Part shown: positions 9,448 through 18,274 of the stretch, piece by piece | Numbering within the stretch: position 1 is the stretch's first letter | Layout: the number at the start of each line of letters is the position of its first letter | Assembly: GCF_030137545.1 (NCBI RefSeq) | Contig: NZ_JARUVL010000001.1 | Coordinates: 246,069-310,068 of the forward strand | From: Virgibacillus sp. LDC-1 | GTDB taxonomy: Bacteria; Bacillota; Bacilli; Bacillales; Amphibacillaceae | Direction: 5' to 3' | DNA length: 64,000 bases | Program-made: the position numbers and the translations under genes | Notes under the pieces: generated by a model | What the model was told of the DNA's origin: nothing | The model's input: only the letters and a program-made list of their open reading frames with translations | Databases searched by the model: none

Positions 9448-11862
9448 ATGGAAGAAACAGTGCAATGGAAAGCATCAGTTAAAAAGAAGCGAAAATGGAA
9501 GCTTGGTTGGATTATAATTGGAAGCATCGTTGTTTTATGTGCAATCGCATTTATGTTTATGAATGGATTTATTAATCGTTCGCTTCCCCAGCTGGAGGGA
9601 ACCATTGAAGTTCCACTGTTAGCGGAAGAAGTTGTTGTGATAACGGATGAACACGGTGTTCCACATATAAAAGCAGCAAATGAAAAGGATCTTTATATTG
9701 CACAAGGCTATATCCAAGCACAAAACCGAATGTTTCAGATGGAAATGTCGAGACGGCAGGCCTCTGGAACGCTTAGTGAGGTTGTAGGAGAAGCGGCAGT
9801 AGATCATGATAAATACTTTCGATCACTCGGTTTACGACGAGCAGCAGAAAAATCCTATGAGATTTATTCTAAAGAAGGAGTAGAGGTTTTAAAATGGTTT
9901 GCGGCAGGGGTGAATGCATATATTGAAGAAGCAACGAGGGAGAACCGACTTCCAATTGAATTTACGTTAATGGCAATGACGCCAGAAAAGTGGACACCAA
10001 TTGATTCCTTAACGATTGGAAAGTATATGGCGTTTGATCTTGGTGGACATTGGGAACAGCAAGCGTTTAACTATTACTTGCTTGATCGTTTTCCTGAGGA
10101 AAAAGCATTTGAAATATTTCCAGCTTATCCAAAGGATCGACCCACTATTATTCAAGAATCGGAAATAGATATAGCAGCTAGTTTCGAGCATGCGGTCATT
10201 CCACCACCGTTTAATGGAAGCAATAATTGGGTAGTAAGTGGTGAAAAAACAGCATCTGGTATGCCAATGCTAGCAGATGATCCGCATCTCGGGTTAGCGA
10301 CACCATCTATTTGGCTCCAAATGGGCTTACAAGCAGAAGATCTAAATGTAAGTGGGGTTATTTTTGCTGGGGTTCCTGGAATCATTCTAGGACATAATGA
10401 CAAAATTGCCTGGGGTGTTACGAATACAGGGCCAGATGTGCAGCAATTATATGTTGAAAAAAGAAATCCTAATAATGCGAAGGAATTTCTGTATGAGGAT
10501 GAATGGTATACGGCAACGGTTATTGATGAGCCTATTAAGGTAAAGGATGGTGAAACAATTCCATATCAGGTCGTTGAAACAAAGCATGGACCAATTGTCT
10601 CCGAATTTGCGGAAGCTTCTGGAGAGGATACTGTATTATCCTTGAAATGGACTGCCTTAGAGGCAACAACGGAGCTTGAAGCGATTTTACATATTAATCG
10701 AGCAAATGATTGGGAGCAATTTGAAAAGGGATTAGAAAAATTTTTAGCCCCTGCACAAAATTTCGTTTTTGCTGCAAAGGATGGAACTATTGCTTTTAAA
10801 GCGAATGGTAACATTCCTATTTATAAGAACGGAACAGATGCCCTGCTTCCATTGCCAGGCTGGGATGCAAGCAAGGATTGGCAAGGGTATATTCCATTTG
10901 ATGAGTTGCCCCGAGTTGTTAACCCTAAAAAGGGATATATTGCAACAGCTAACAATAAAGTAACACCTGATAATTATCCGTATCATATTAGTAATGTATG
11001 GGCACAGCCATATCGATATGAGCGAATAGCAGAAGTATTAGAGAGCGGCAGTTCTTTTAATATTGACGCTATGCAGGCCCTCCAAATGGATACGATGAAT
11101 TTACGCGCACGCGAATTTATTCCGATGTTTGCACAGCAGTTAAAAAGGACACAGCTGAGCGAACAGGAACGGGAAATTCTCACCTTGCTCACAGAAAAGT
11201 GGGATTTTCATGATGATGCCAATCTAATGCAGCCGCTAGTTTTTCATCATTGGATGGCTGCAATTGATGAACTTGTATATGACGACATTCCAGAATCGAT
11301 GCTGGCGCTTTTTTCGAATCAGGGGCAAGTAACAGATAATCTACTTCGTCAAGCTGCAGAAAATAGCTCCTCCATTTGGATTTCAGAAAAAGGTGGATTA
11401 CAAAATGTATTGCATGAAGCGTTTGTATCAACAATCGAAAGTTTGACTGAACGCTATGGTGATAATGTTACAGAATGGGAATGGGGAGCGTATCATCAAG
11501 TGCAATTTAATCATCCACTTTCTGATGTGAATCCCGTTTTGAAATTTTTCTTTAATCGCAAGCAGCCAATGGCTGTTGATGGTAGTGCAGTGACACCGAT
11601 GGCTGCTGCCTTTGATTTAGAAACGGGCCAAGTAGACCATGGTGCATCGTGGCGCTTTATCATCGATACAGCGAATATGGATGAAGGCTATCATATCGTC
11701 GGGCCAGGGCAAGATGGACACTTTCGAAGTGCGTGGTATGATGATCAAATTGAGGATTGGGTAAATGGAACGTATCATCAAACCTTATTAAAAAAACAAG
11801 GTGGAAAAAAGCTCACTTTACGTCCAAGGAGTAAGCCTGAAGATAGGATGGGGAAGAAATGA
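9448..11862 (+). CDS. penicillin acylase family protein (Ntn hydrolase)
   Basis: An 804-residue member of the S45 penicillin acylase family. A basic N-terminus and one membrane helix at about 20-41 anchor it or direct its export. An alpha-chain-like region runs to about 257. The autocleavage site and nucleophile are G257-S258 in FNGSNNWVVSG, followed by a beta-chain of about 545 residues containing the DDPHLGL motif. These enzymes hydrolyse amides: penicillins, N-acyl homoserine lactones or N-acyl amino acids; the natural substrate cannot be told from sequence. The ribosome site GGGGGATTGAC is modest. The next gene starts 16 bp later and encodes an amide hydrolase, so the two are probably cotranscribed. 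Confidence 0.9.
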   Translation: MEETVQWKASVKKKRKWKLGWIIIGSIVVLCAIAFMFMNGFINRSLPQLEGTIEVPLLAEEVVVITDEHGVPHIKAANEKDLYIAQGYIQAQNRMFQMEMSRRQASGTLSEVVGEAAVDHDKYFRSLGLRRAAEKSYEIYSKEGVEVLKWFAAGVNAYIEEATRENRLPIEFTLMAMTPEKWTPIDSLTIGKYMAFDLGGHWEQQAFNYYLLDRFPEEKAFEIFPAYPKDRPTIIQESEIDIAASFEHAVIPPPFNGSNNWVVSGEKTASGMPMLADDPHLGLATPSIWLQMGLQAEDLNVSGVIFAGVPGIILGHNDKIAWGVTNTGPDVQQLYVEKRNPNNAKEFLYEDEWYTATVIDEPIKVKDGETIPYQVVETKHGPIVSEFAEASGEDTVLSLKWTALEATTELEAILHINRANDWEQFEKGLEKFLAPAQNFVFAAKDGTIAFKANGNIPIYKNGTDALLPLPGWDASKDWQGYIPFDELPRVVNPKKGYIATANNKVTPDNYPYHISNVWAQPYRYERIAEVLESGSSFNIDAMQALQMDTMNLRAREFIPMFAQQLKRTQLSEQEREILTLLTEKWDFHDDANLMQPLVFHHWMAAIDELVYDDIPESMLALFSNQGQVTDNLLRQAAENSSSIWISEKGGLQNVLHEAFVSTIESLTERYGDNVTEWEWGAYHQVQFNHPLSDVNPVLKFFFNRKQPMAVDGSAVTPMAAAFDLETGQVDHGASWRFIIDTANMDEGYHIVGPGQDGHFRSAWYDDQIEDWVNGTYHQTLLKKQGGKKLTLRPRSKPEDRMGKK

Positions 11863-11878
11863 TGAGGAGGTAGTGCTG

Positions 11879-12586
11879 GTGAAACCGTTAATTGGAGTTA
11901 CAGCATCAATGGAAGTAGATGAGTCCTATTATATGGTATCTAATGATAATATTCGAGCGATAGAACAGGCGGGGGGGATTCCTGTTATCCTGCCACACAT
12001 TGTAAGGCAGGGAGATATAGAGCGAATTGCTAGGAAGCTAGATGGGCTTTATTTACCTGGGGGCTATGATATTGATCCGACATTATTTGGTGAGGAGCCA
12101 CATCCGAAGTTGGGAACGATCATTCCGTCGAGAGATCTGTTTGAATTACAGCTCGTGCGAAAAATGCTCGAAGAAAACAAACCGATTTTAGGTGTTTGTA
12201 GAGGCTGCCAAATATTAAATATTGCAGCAGAAGGGGATATGTATCAGGATATTTATGCACAGCATGACCAGACTCTCCTACAACATCAGCAGCATGCCCC
12301 GCTTTACCATGGTTCTCATTTTGTTCAGGTTGCAGCAGGAAGCTTGCTTCATAAGCTTACCAATATGCAACGGATTCGTGTGAATAGTCGGCATCACCAG
12401 GCTAATCGAATGGTGAAGGCTCCATTTATCATTAGTGGAACTGCGCATGATGGGATTATTGAAGCGATTGAAAGCACGGGGAATTCGTTTGTACTTGGGC
12501 TGCAGTGGCATCCGGAAAATATGGCTGTTGTTGGTGAGGGTGCTTCTAAGCGGATTTTCGAAGGGTTTATTCATGCTTGTCGCTAG
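11879..12586 (+). CDS. C26-family gamma-glutamyl hydrolase / PuuD-like amidotransferase
   Basis: A 235-residue class-I glutamine-amidotransferase-fold hydrolase. The nucleophile is C107 (ILGVCRGCQIL), and H211 and E213 (QWHPEN) complete the triad; the LPGGYDIDP loop is typical of the PuuD/peptidase C26 group that cuts gamma-glutamyl bonds, for example gamma-glutamyl-GABA in putrescine breakdown. The start is the GTG at 11879, eight bases after GAGGAGG. A longer open frame begins inside the acylase gene but has no ribosome site. No other putrescine genes are nearby, so the substrate may be another gamma-glutamyl amide. Confidence 0.85.
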   Translation: MKPLIGVTASMEVDESYYMVSNDNIRAIEQAGGIPVILPHIVRQGDIERIARKLDGLYLPGGYDIDPTLFGEEPHPKLGTIIPSRDLFELQLVRKMLEENKPILGVCRGCQILNIAAEGDMYQDIYAQHDQTLLQHQQHAPLYHGSHFVQVAAGSLLHKLTNMQRIRVNSRHHQANRMVKAPFIISGTAHDGIIEAIESTGNSFVLGLQWHPENMAVVGEGASKRIFEGFIHACR

Positions 12587-12630
12587 CGTATGATGGTATG
12601 AGATTTGCGTTTCAACTGGATATAATTCAG

Positions 12631-12678
12631 TTTCCGTGGGCAAGGTCCTTATTTCCTCGGAAGCAAAGAGCCGCTTTC
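12631..12678. other. degenerate intergenic repeat fragment
   Basis: The segment from tttccgtggg to agccgctttc resembles the decayed 'ttccgcgggc...cctcgg...gagccgc' elements scattered between genes in Bacillaceae. Only one clear copy is in the window, so the call relies on memory of such elements. Confidence 0.3.
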
Positions 12679-12754
12679 ACGCTAGTCTAGATTTTACTTC
12701 ATCTAAAGATATTAAGTGGAAAAATGAAATTTATCGATAAGGAAGTGAAGGCTT

Positions 12755-13705
12755 ATGAAGGTGATTGACTTACATTGTGATGCATTGTGGAAGTTGCAGC
12801 AAGCTAAAAGGGGAAAGGTATATAAATTACCACCGCTAAATTTTCGAGACGATCCAGAGCTTGATCTGAATTTGCATCGCTTAAAAAAAGGAAGTTACCA
12901 AGCACAGTTTTTTGCTGTTTTTATTGAGCCAGAAATTCCTTCGGATGAAAAATGGCAGCATGCGTTAGAGCAAATTGATTTATTTCACAGCGAAGTTTTG
13001 GAAAAAAACCCTGAAATGAAGCATATTCGGAATTGGAGCGATTTTAATCAACTCGGTGAAGATGAAATTGGAGCTGTTCTTACATTAGAGGGTGCAGATG
13101 CTTTCGGAAATGACCTTGTTAAGCTAAGACAATTATATCGAGAAGGAGTTCTTTCGCTTGGCTTGACATGGAATAATGCGAACCTCTGTGCAGATGGAGC
13201 AGGAGAGCCGCGTGGTGGAGGCTTAACCTTACTAGGTAAGGAGGTCGTAAAGCTAAACAATGAACACCAAGTGTTTACAGATGTATCACATGCAAGCGAA
13301 AAGGGCTTTTGGGATATTATAGAACTGGCAGATTATCCAATTGCCAGCCATTCTAACGTACGAGCATTATGTGATCACCCGAGGAATTTATACAATTCGC
13401 AAATAAAGGCGATGTTTGCAAAAAAAGGTCTGATTCATGTTGTCTTTAATCCTCCGTTTATCAAGGAAGAAAGTGATCATGCAAGTATTACGGACCTTAT
13501 TCGTCATATAGACTATTTATGTACGCTTGGAGGTATCCATCAAATTGGTTTTGGATCTGACTTTGATGGCATTACCCGAAAAGTAACAGACCTAGAAAAT
13601 GCTGCACAATATCCGAACTTGATAAACGAATTATTAAAGCATTTTACAGAAGATGAGGTAAAGGGGTTTGCTTATCGGAATTTACTTACACATTTGCCAA
13701 AGTAG
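12755..13705 (+). CDS. membrane dipeptidase family protein (peptidase M19)
   Basis: A 316-residue zinc-dependent dipeptidase of the renal dipeptidase family. Metal-binding landmarks are H7-x-D9 in IDLHCDA, the glutamate of LTLEGADA, the histidines in DVSHAS and ASHSNVRALCDHPRN, and GSDFDGI near the C-terminus. There is no signal peptide, so it should act in the cytoplasm. The family hydrolyses dipeptides, including those with D-residues. It follows an acylase and a gamma-glutamyl hydrolase on the same strand, which suggests a small peptide/amide salvage group. It is separated from them by 168 bp and probably has its own promoter. Confidence 0.9.
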   Translation: MKVIDLHCDALWKLQQAKRGKVYKLPPLNFRDDPELDLNLHRLKKGSYQAQFFAVFIEPEIPSDEKWQHALEQIDLFHSEVLEKNPEMKHIRNWSDFNQLGEDEIGAVLTLEGADAFGNDLVKLRQLYREGVLSLGLTWNNANLCADGAGEPRGGGLTLLGKEVVKLNNEHQVFTDVSHASEKGFWDIIELADYPIASHSNVRALCDHPRNLYNSQIKAMFAKKGLIHVVFNPPFIKEESDHASITDLIRHIDYLCTLGGIHQIGFGSDFDGITRKVTDLENAAQYPNLINELLKHFTEDEVKGFAYRNLLTHLPK

Positions 13706-13737
13706 CAGCTTTTCTCTTGGATACCGCGATTTTCCAC

Positions 13738-13767
13738 GTATCGAATAGGCTATTATCTCACATTGTA
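13738..13767 (+). promoter_or_regulatory. candidate sigma-G promoter of the SASP gene
   Basis: GTATC and CATTGTA are 18 bp apart, 48 bp before the SASP start. This approximates the forespore sigma-G pattern (GHATR, 17-18 bp, CATWMTA) with one mismatch in each box. Confidence 0.4.
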
Positions 13768-13815
13768 AGAAGGAACAGAGAAATCTGTTCATTAACCCAC
13801 AAGGAGTGATCATCG

Positions 13816-14016
13816 ATGGCAGACCGGAATAACAACAAATTGTTAGTTCCAGGAGCGGAAGACGCCGTAGATAGCATGAAGAATGAGATTGCAAATGAAT
13901 TCGATGTGGAACTCGGCGCTGATACAACTGCACGTGATAACGGTAAGGTGGGTGGCGAGATGGTAAAGCGAATGATCCAAATCGCCGAAGAAACAATGGC
14001 TAATCGGAGACAATAG
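13816..14016 (+). CDS. alpha/beta-type small acid-soluble spore protein
   Basis: A 66-residue protein with the hallmarks of alpha/beta SASPs: NKLLVPGAEDAVDSMKNEIA at the start, the germination protease region NEFDVELGAD at about 32-41, and GGEMVKRMIQIAEE near the end. These proteins coat forespore DNA, protect it from UV and heat, and are degraded on germination. The ATG follows AAGGAGTGATC. It is monocistronic with its own terminator. It is direct evidence for an endospore former. Which of the several paralogues this is cannot be told. Confidence 0.95.
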   Translation: MADRNNNKLLVPGAEDAVDSMKNEIANEFDVELGADTTARDNGKVGGEMVKRMIQIAEETMANRRQ

Positions 14017-14023
14017 CCAATTA

Positions 14024-14055
14024 GAGGATGCTCTATTTAGGAGCGTCCTCTTTTT
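14024..14055 (+). terminator. terminator after the SASP gene
   Basis: gaggatgctc and gagcgtcctc pair over 10 positions with one mismatch and a 7-base loop, then TTTTT follows, 8 bp after the stop. Confidence 0.9.
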
Positions 14056-14150
14056 AAATGGAATTAACTATTATCTTGTAAGGAAATAATGCTTTTCTGA
14101 TTGAAGGGTCACTTTGTATTTTGATAAATTCGCTTTTATGATAAAGTTAA

Positions 14151-14164
14151 TTGAAACGCTTACA
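14151..14164 (+). promoter_or_regulatory. weak cre-like site before the sensor kinase
   Basis: ttgaaacgcttaca agrees with the cre consensus TGWAANCGNTNWCA at 12 of 14 positions, including the central CG. It lies just before the ribosome site. Confidence 0.3.
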
Positions 14165-14182
14165 TAGATGGGGGAGGTTGAT

Positions 14183-15787
14183 TTGAAGAGGGTAAAATTA
14201 AAAACAAAAATCCTCGTTTTAATTACAGGACTAATTGTAAGTATTACTGTATTACTAACAGCAATAAATGGATATTTTGAATGGAAGGAAACGGAGGAGC
14301 AAATTGGTCAACGTGCGTTACAAGCTGCCACAACAATGTCCTTCATGCCGACTGTGAGAAATGCATTTTCATCGGAGCAACCAGAGAAGATTATTCAGCC
14401 TATTGCGGAAAATTTTCGCGAAATAGTTGGTGCCGAGTTTGTTGTTGTTGGCAATACAGATAGTATACGATATGCACATCCTGATGTGAATAAACTTGGC
14501 AAGCGCATGATTGGTGGTGATAATGATCGTGCATTATTGAAGGGTGAATATTACACATCCAAGGCAGTTGGTAGCTTAGGCCCTTCCTTACGTGGAAAAG
14601 CACCTGTATTAGATAAAGATGGCGAAATTATCGGCATTATTTCTGTAGGGTTTTTAGTAGATGATATTCAATCGATTATTATGCAAAAGCTTTTAAAGGC
14701 GAGTGGCTTCTCCTTTATCGTTCTAGTATTCGGAATTATTGGTAGTGTTCTATTGGCTAATAATATTCGAAAAGACACATTTGGGTTAGAACCACATCAG
14801 ATTGCCTCCTTGTACCGAGATCGGAATGCCATTTTAGCTTCAATTAAAGAAGGCATTATTGCGATTAATAAGGAAGGACAAATTACGATGATGAATGATT
14901 CGGCTAAAAACATGCTCGGGTTATCGAATGATCATGTCAATAAAAAAATAGAAGATGTATTTCCAAACACGAAAATGTATGCTGTTTTAAGTTCTGGTGG
15001 GACCGTTCATGATGATGAAATGGTTCTTAATAATCGTGAAGTAATTGTGAATCGAACTCCTATTTTTGGGAAGCGTGGAGAGGTTGCAGGTGTTGTTTCT
15101 AGCTTCCGTGATAAAACGGAAATTAATGAAATGCTAAATACATTATCAGAGGTGCGAGCATACTCCGAGGATCTTCGTGCACAAACACATGAGTATACAA
15201 ATAAGCTCTATGTATTATCTGGACTTTTGCAACTCGGACATTATAATGAAGCAATTGATTTGATTCAAACGGAATCACAGCTGCATTTGCATCAGAACAA
15301 AGTACTACTTGGACAATTAAAGGACAGAACAGTGCAAGCAGTTTTGTTAGGTAAAATTGGAAAGGCATCGGAAAAGAAAATCAATTTACATATTGATGCG
15401 AACAGCTCACTTGAAGAACTGCCAAATCAATTTGATATGGGAAAGGTAATTACAATATTAGGTAACTTGCTTGATAATGCGATGGAAGCGGTAGAAAACA
15501 AGAGCGATAAGCATGTTACGTTTTTTGCAACAGATATGGGTGGAGATATTGTTTTTGAAATTGCAGATAATGGGGACGGCATTCCAAATGAAATGATGGA
15601 GCATATTTTTGATTTTGGATTTTCAACAAAAGCAGTGGATAATCGCGGCTTTGGTTTAGCGAATGTCAAAAAAATTATTCATGAGCTTGGCGGTCAAATT
15701 GAAGTTCATAATCAACCAAGTGGAGGGGCAGTGTTTTCTGTATTTATTCCGAAAGTATTGCAACGAACGCTTCAACAAGTTACTTGA
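14183..15787 (+). CDS. CitA/DcuS-type sensor histidine kinase
   Basis: A 534-residue kinase. Two membrane helices (about 9-27 and 172-192) bracket an extracytoplasmic sensor of about 140 residues of the CitA/DcuS type with the GSLGPSLRGKAPV signature region. A PAS domain covers about 205-310, the phospho-acceptor is H336 in LRAQTHEYTNKLYVL, and the ATPase domain ends with DNGDGIP and GFGLANVKK. This family senses citrate, C4-dicarboxylates or malate. The TTG at 14183 is preferred, five bases after GGGGAGG; the ATG at 14168 overlaps that ribosome site. The regulator follows in 20 bp and a tricarboxylate-type transporter lies just beyond, so it probably switches on tctCBA. Confidence 0.9.
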   Translation: MKRVKLKTKILVLITGLIVSITVLLTAINGYFEWKETEEQIGQRALQAATTMSFMPTVRNAFSSEQPEKIIQPIAENFREIVGAEFVVVGNTDSIRYAHPDVNKLGKRMIGGDNDRALLKGEYYTSKAVGSLGPSLRGKAPVLDKDGEIIGIISVGFLVDDIQSIIMQKLLKASGFSFIVLVFGIIGSVLLANNIRKDTFGLEPHQIASLYRDRNAILASIKEGIIAINKEGQITMMNDSAKNMLGLSNDHVNKKIEDVFPNTKMYAVLSSGGTVHDDEMVLNNREVIVNRTPIFGKRGEVAGVVSSFRDKTEINEMLNTLSEVRAYSEDLRAQTHEYTNKLYVLSGLLQLGHYNEAIDLIQTESQLHLHQNKVLLGQLKDRTVQAVLLGKIGKASEKKINLHIDANSSLEELPNQFDMGKVITILGNLLDNAMEAVENKSDKHVTFFATDMGGDIVFEIADNGDGIPNEMMEHIFDFGFSTKAVDNRGFGLANVKKIIHELGGQIEVHNQPSGGAVFSVFIPKVLQRTLQQVT

Positions 15788-15807
15788 GGAAAGGAGGAGA
15801 ATAGCGT

Positions 15808-16485
15808 ATGATTCATGTCATCATTGTGGAGGACGATTATCGGATCGCCAATATTCATGAAGAATTTTTAAACAAAATTGCTGGGGTAAAGGTAGTTGGC
15901 AAAGCACTTAATGGCCAACAAGCTTTACAATTAATAAAAGAAGAACCTGTTCAGCTCGTTATTCTTGATATTTATATGCCAGATATTCTCGGTTCTAAGC
16001 TTATTCAAGAAATTCGAGAAATCGATCTAAATGTTGATATTATCATGATTTCTGCAGCAACAGAAACAGAAATTGTAAGTGATGTCATTCGTACAGGTGT
16101 TTTCGATTATATTATTAAGCCTGTGAAGATGGAGCGATTTATTGAAACGATTGAAAAATATAAAAAGGTAAAAGAAAATCTAGAAGCAAGTAAGGATATT
16201 GATCAATCTTTTCTGGATGATTACTTTGGGGTGAAAAAACCGGGTATTGTGGATACACCAAAAGGAATTGACCCATTAACATTACAAAAAATTAAAGAAA
16301 ATATGTACGAAACAGAAATAGGGATGACTGCAGAGGAGATGGGAACTCGTATCGGTGTATCACGAACAACCGCTCGCCGTTATTTAGAATATTTAATTTC
16401 AACTGGTGAAGTTATTGCAGAACTGGAGTATGGAATTGTTGGGAGACCTGAACGAAAATATCGTCCATACAAAAAGGATGCCTAA
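15808..16485 (+). CDS. CitT/DcuR-type response regulator
   Basis: A 225-residue regulator: a receiver domain with the phospho-acceptor D54 (LVILDIYMPDI) and the switch lysine in IIKPVK, then a linker and a C-terminal helix-turn-helix (GMTAEEMGTRIGVSRTTARR) characteristic of the CitT/DcuR/DctR group. It pairs with the kinase immediately upstream. It should activate uptake genes for tri- or dicarboxylates; tctC, 190 bp downstream, is the natural target. The ATG follows AAGGAGGAG. A terminator directly after the gene separates it from tctC. Confidence 0.92.
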   Translation: MIHVIIVEDDYRIANIHEEFLNKIAGVKVVGKALNGQQALQLIKEEPVQLVILDIYMPDILGSKLIQEIREIDLNVDIIMISAATETEIVSDVIRTGVFDYIIKPVKMERFIETIEKYKKVKENLEASKDIDQSFLDDYFGVKKPGIVDTPKGIDPLTLQKIKENMYETEIGMTAEEMGTRIGVSRTTARRYLEYLISTGEVIAELEYGIVGRPERKYRPYKKDA

Positions 16486-16491
16486 GAGAGT

Positions 16492-16517
16492 CATCGACCT
16501 TTGTCGGTGGTTTTTTT
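16492..16517 (+). terminator. terminator after the response regulator
   Basis: catcgac and gtcggtg pair over seven positions (one G-U) around a 4-base loop, followed by GTTTTTTT. Confidence 0.85.
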
Positions 16518-16583
16518 GAAATTTGTAATTACTCATGAACAAAATGAACAAAACGCCCGTTAAAATCTTTTTGCTATTTATTT

Positions 16584-16597
16584 TGAAAACGGTTACA
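16584..16597 (+). promoter_or_regulatory. cre site (CcpA operator) upstream of tctC
   Basis: TGAAAACGGTTACA fits the cre consensus TGWAANCGNTNWCA at every position. It lies about 75 bp before the tctC start, so the transporter is probably repressed while preferred sugars are present. Confidence 0.75.
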
Positions 16598-16672
16598 TAA
16601 ACGAGATAATCCCTTATATTTTTATAAAGAATGCAATAACAACATTGCCATGATAATAAAGGGGGAATTAAG

Positions 16673-17680
16673 ATGAAAAAGATTGCTGGCATATTTTTAT
16701 TTGTTATTTTCATTGTTTTGGCAAGTGCTTGCTCGGATGATACGAGCTCTAGTGATAAGGATTCAAATAAGGAATGGAAGCCGGAAAAGCCAATTGAAAT
16801 TGTAGCACCAGCGGGAGCAGGTGGAGGTTGGGATACAACCGCTCGTATGGCAGCTAAAGTATTTAATGAAGCAGGAATAATTGAAGAAGATATTGGTGTT
16901 GTTAATAAGGCAGGAGGCGGTGGAGCTGTAGGCTGGGCATATATTGCTGGTCAAAAAGAAAGTGCATACAATTTATTTGTATCATCTCCACCAATTATTT
17001 TAGTTCCGTTAAATGGACAGTCTGAGTATGGGCATGAGGACTTTACACCTCTAGCAAATATGATCGCTGATTATGGAGCATTTGCTGTACGGGAAGATGC
17101 TAAATGGGACAATTTAAATGATTTATTTGAAGATATGAAAAAAGACCCTGAAAGCATAACTGTTGTTGGTACATCTTCTCCTGGTTCAATGGACCATATT
17201 CAATTTGTAAAGATTGCCAAAGCAGCAGGGGTAGATGTGAAAAAAATTAAGTATGTAACAGATCCAGATGGGGTTGGATTAACACAGTTGTTAAATGGAA
17301 GTGTGGAAGTATTCTCGACTGGTGTTTCTGAAACAGTAGAGCAAGTGAAGGCTGGAAAGATTAAAGTGCTTGGTATTACTGCGGAAGAACGGTTAGAAGG
17401 AGAAACGCTTTCTGATTTTCCAACAGCGAAGGAGCAAGGAATTGACACTACTTTCGTAAACTGGCGTGGATTCTTTGGACCTGCAGACATGGATTCTGCA
17501 GCAGTAAAATATTATGAAGAGAAATTCAAAGAGCTTAGTGATTCCAAGGAATTTGCAGATGTGCGAAAGAAATATGGTTGGAATGAAATGTATATGAACA
17601 GCAGTGACTATAAACAATTTTTAGATGAACAAAAAGAAGATATCAAATCGTTGTTAGATGAACTAGGGCTCGGAAAATAA
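16673..17680 (+). CDS. tctC: tripartite tricarboxylate transporter, substrate-binding lipoprotein
   Basis: A 335-residue extracytoplasmic binding protein of the TctC/Bug family. The signal peptide ends in the lipobox LASAC, giving lipidation at C20, followed by a Ser/Asp-rich linker. The IEIVAPAGAGGGWDTTAR segment near residue 42 is the conserved ligand-loop start, and VVGTSSPGSMDH carries a second loop. It binds a carboxylate and delivers it to TctA/TctB. A terminator-like hairpin separates it from tctB, typical where the binding protein is needed in excess. The exact ligand (citrate, tricarballylate or another carboxylate) cannot be read from sequence. Confidence 0.92.
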   Translation: MKKIAGIFLFVIFIVLASACSDDTSSSDKDSNKEWKPEKPIEIVAPAGAGGGWDTTARMAAKVFNEAGIIEEDIGVVNKAGGGGAVGWAYIAGQKESAYNLFVSSPPIILVPLNGQSEYGHEDFTPLANMIADYGAFAVREDAKWDNLNDLFEDMKKDPESITVVGTSSPGSMDHIQFVKIAKAAGVDVKKIKYVTDPDGVGLTQLLNGSVEVFSTGVSETVEQVKAGKIKVLGITAEERLEGETLSDFPTAKEQGIDTTFVNWRGFFGPADMDSAAVKYYEEKFKELSDSKEFADVRKKYGWNEMYMNSSDYKQFLDEQKEDIKSLLDELGLGK

Positions 17681-17722
17681 GCATACTTGCTTATGAATTA
17701 AATTGATTTTTCGATGTGGCAA

Positions 17723-17766
17723 GGCTGTCCTAACTGATTATATTGGTTGGGCAGCCATGCTTCTTT
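17723..17766 (+). terminator. partial terminator / attenuator between tctC and tctB
   Basis: ggctgtcctaac and ggttgggcagcc form a 12-bp stem with two G-U pairs, followed shortly by a T-rich run. Incomplete termination here would give more TctC than TctBA. Confidence 0.6.
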
Positions 17767-17803
17767 TTCAATTTGAATTATTTCAATGAAATGAGGTGAA
17801 AAG

Positions 17804-18262
17804 ATGCTGAAATCAATCAATCAGAAAATAAGCATCGTATTGATTGTTGTGGCAGTGGGGTATTTGCTACTCGCTTTCCAGCTTCCTTCCTTTCCATATT
17901 CACCTGTTGATGCAGATGTATTACCGAAAGGCTTGGGCGTATTGCTAATCCTGTTAGCGATCGGGTTGTATTTTTCCAAGGATACAGAAACAGAAGCGGA
18001 AAAAGAGCAACGGAGAATTCCGAAAAAAGATATTGCTGCACTACTGGTTGTTTTTGTCTTTGTCTTTCTTTATATTTTTTGCTTGGAATGGCTTGGGTTT
18101 GTGTTATCTACGGCAATCTTTATATTCTTTTGTTCCTTGTATTTAGGCTATAAAAAACATATGACAAATGCACTTGTGGCAATTCTTTTCCCACTCTTTA
18201 TGTATGTCACGTTTACGGAGCTACTAAAAATTTCATTGCCACAAGGGATATTGCCGTTTTAA
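17804..18262 (+). CDS. tctB: tripartite tricarboxylate transporter small membrane subunit
   Basis: A 152-residue protein with four predicted membrane helices (about 10-28, 46-58, 79-97 and 103-150 as two), the size and layout of TctB. It forms the permease with TctA. Sequence conservation in this family is low, so the call relies on position between tctC and tctA. The ATG follows GAGGTG. A charged cytoplasmic loop (about residues 60-78) separates the two halves. Confidence 0.88.
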   Translation: MLKSINQKISIVLIVVAVGYLLLAFQLPSFPYSPVDADVLPKGLGVLLILLAIGLYFSKDTETEAEKEQRRIPKKDIAALLVVFVFVFLYIFCLEWLGFVLSTAIFIFFCSLYLGYKKHMTNALVAILFPLFMYVTFTELLKISLPQGILPF

Positions 18263-18274
18263 GGGGGGAATAGG

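Noticed and set aside
11801..11878. Upstream start of the C26 hydrolase within the acylase gene
   Set aside because: No ribosome site; GTG 11879 follows GAGGAGG at eight bases and yields the family N-terminus.
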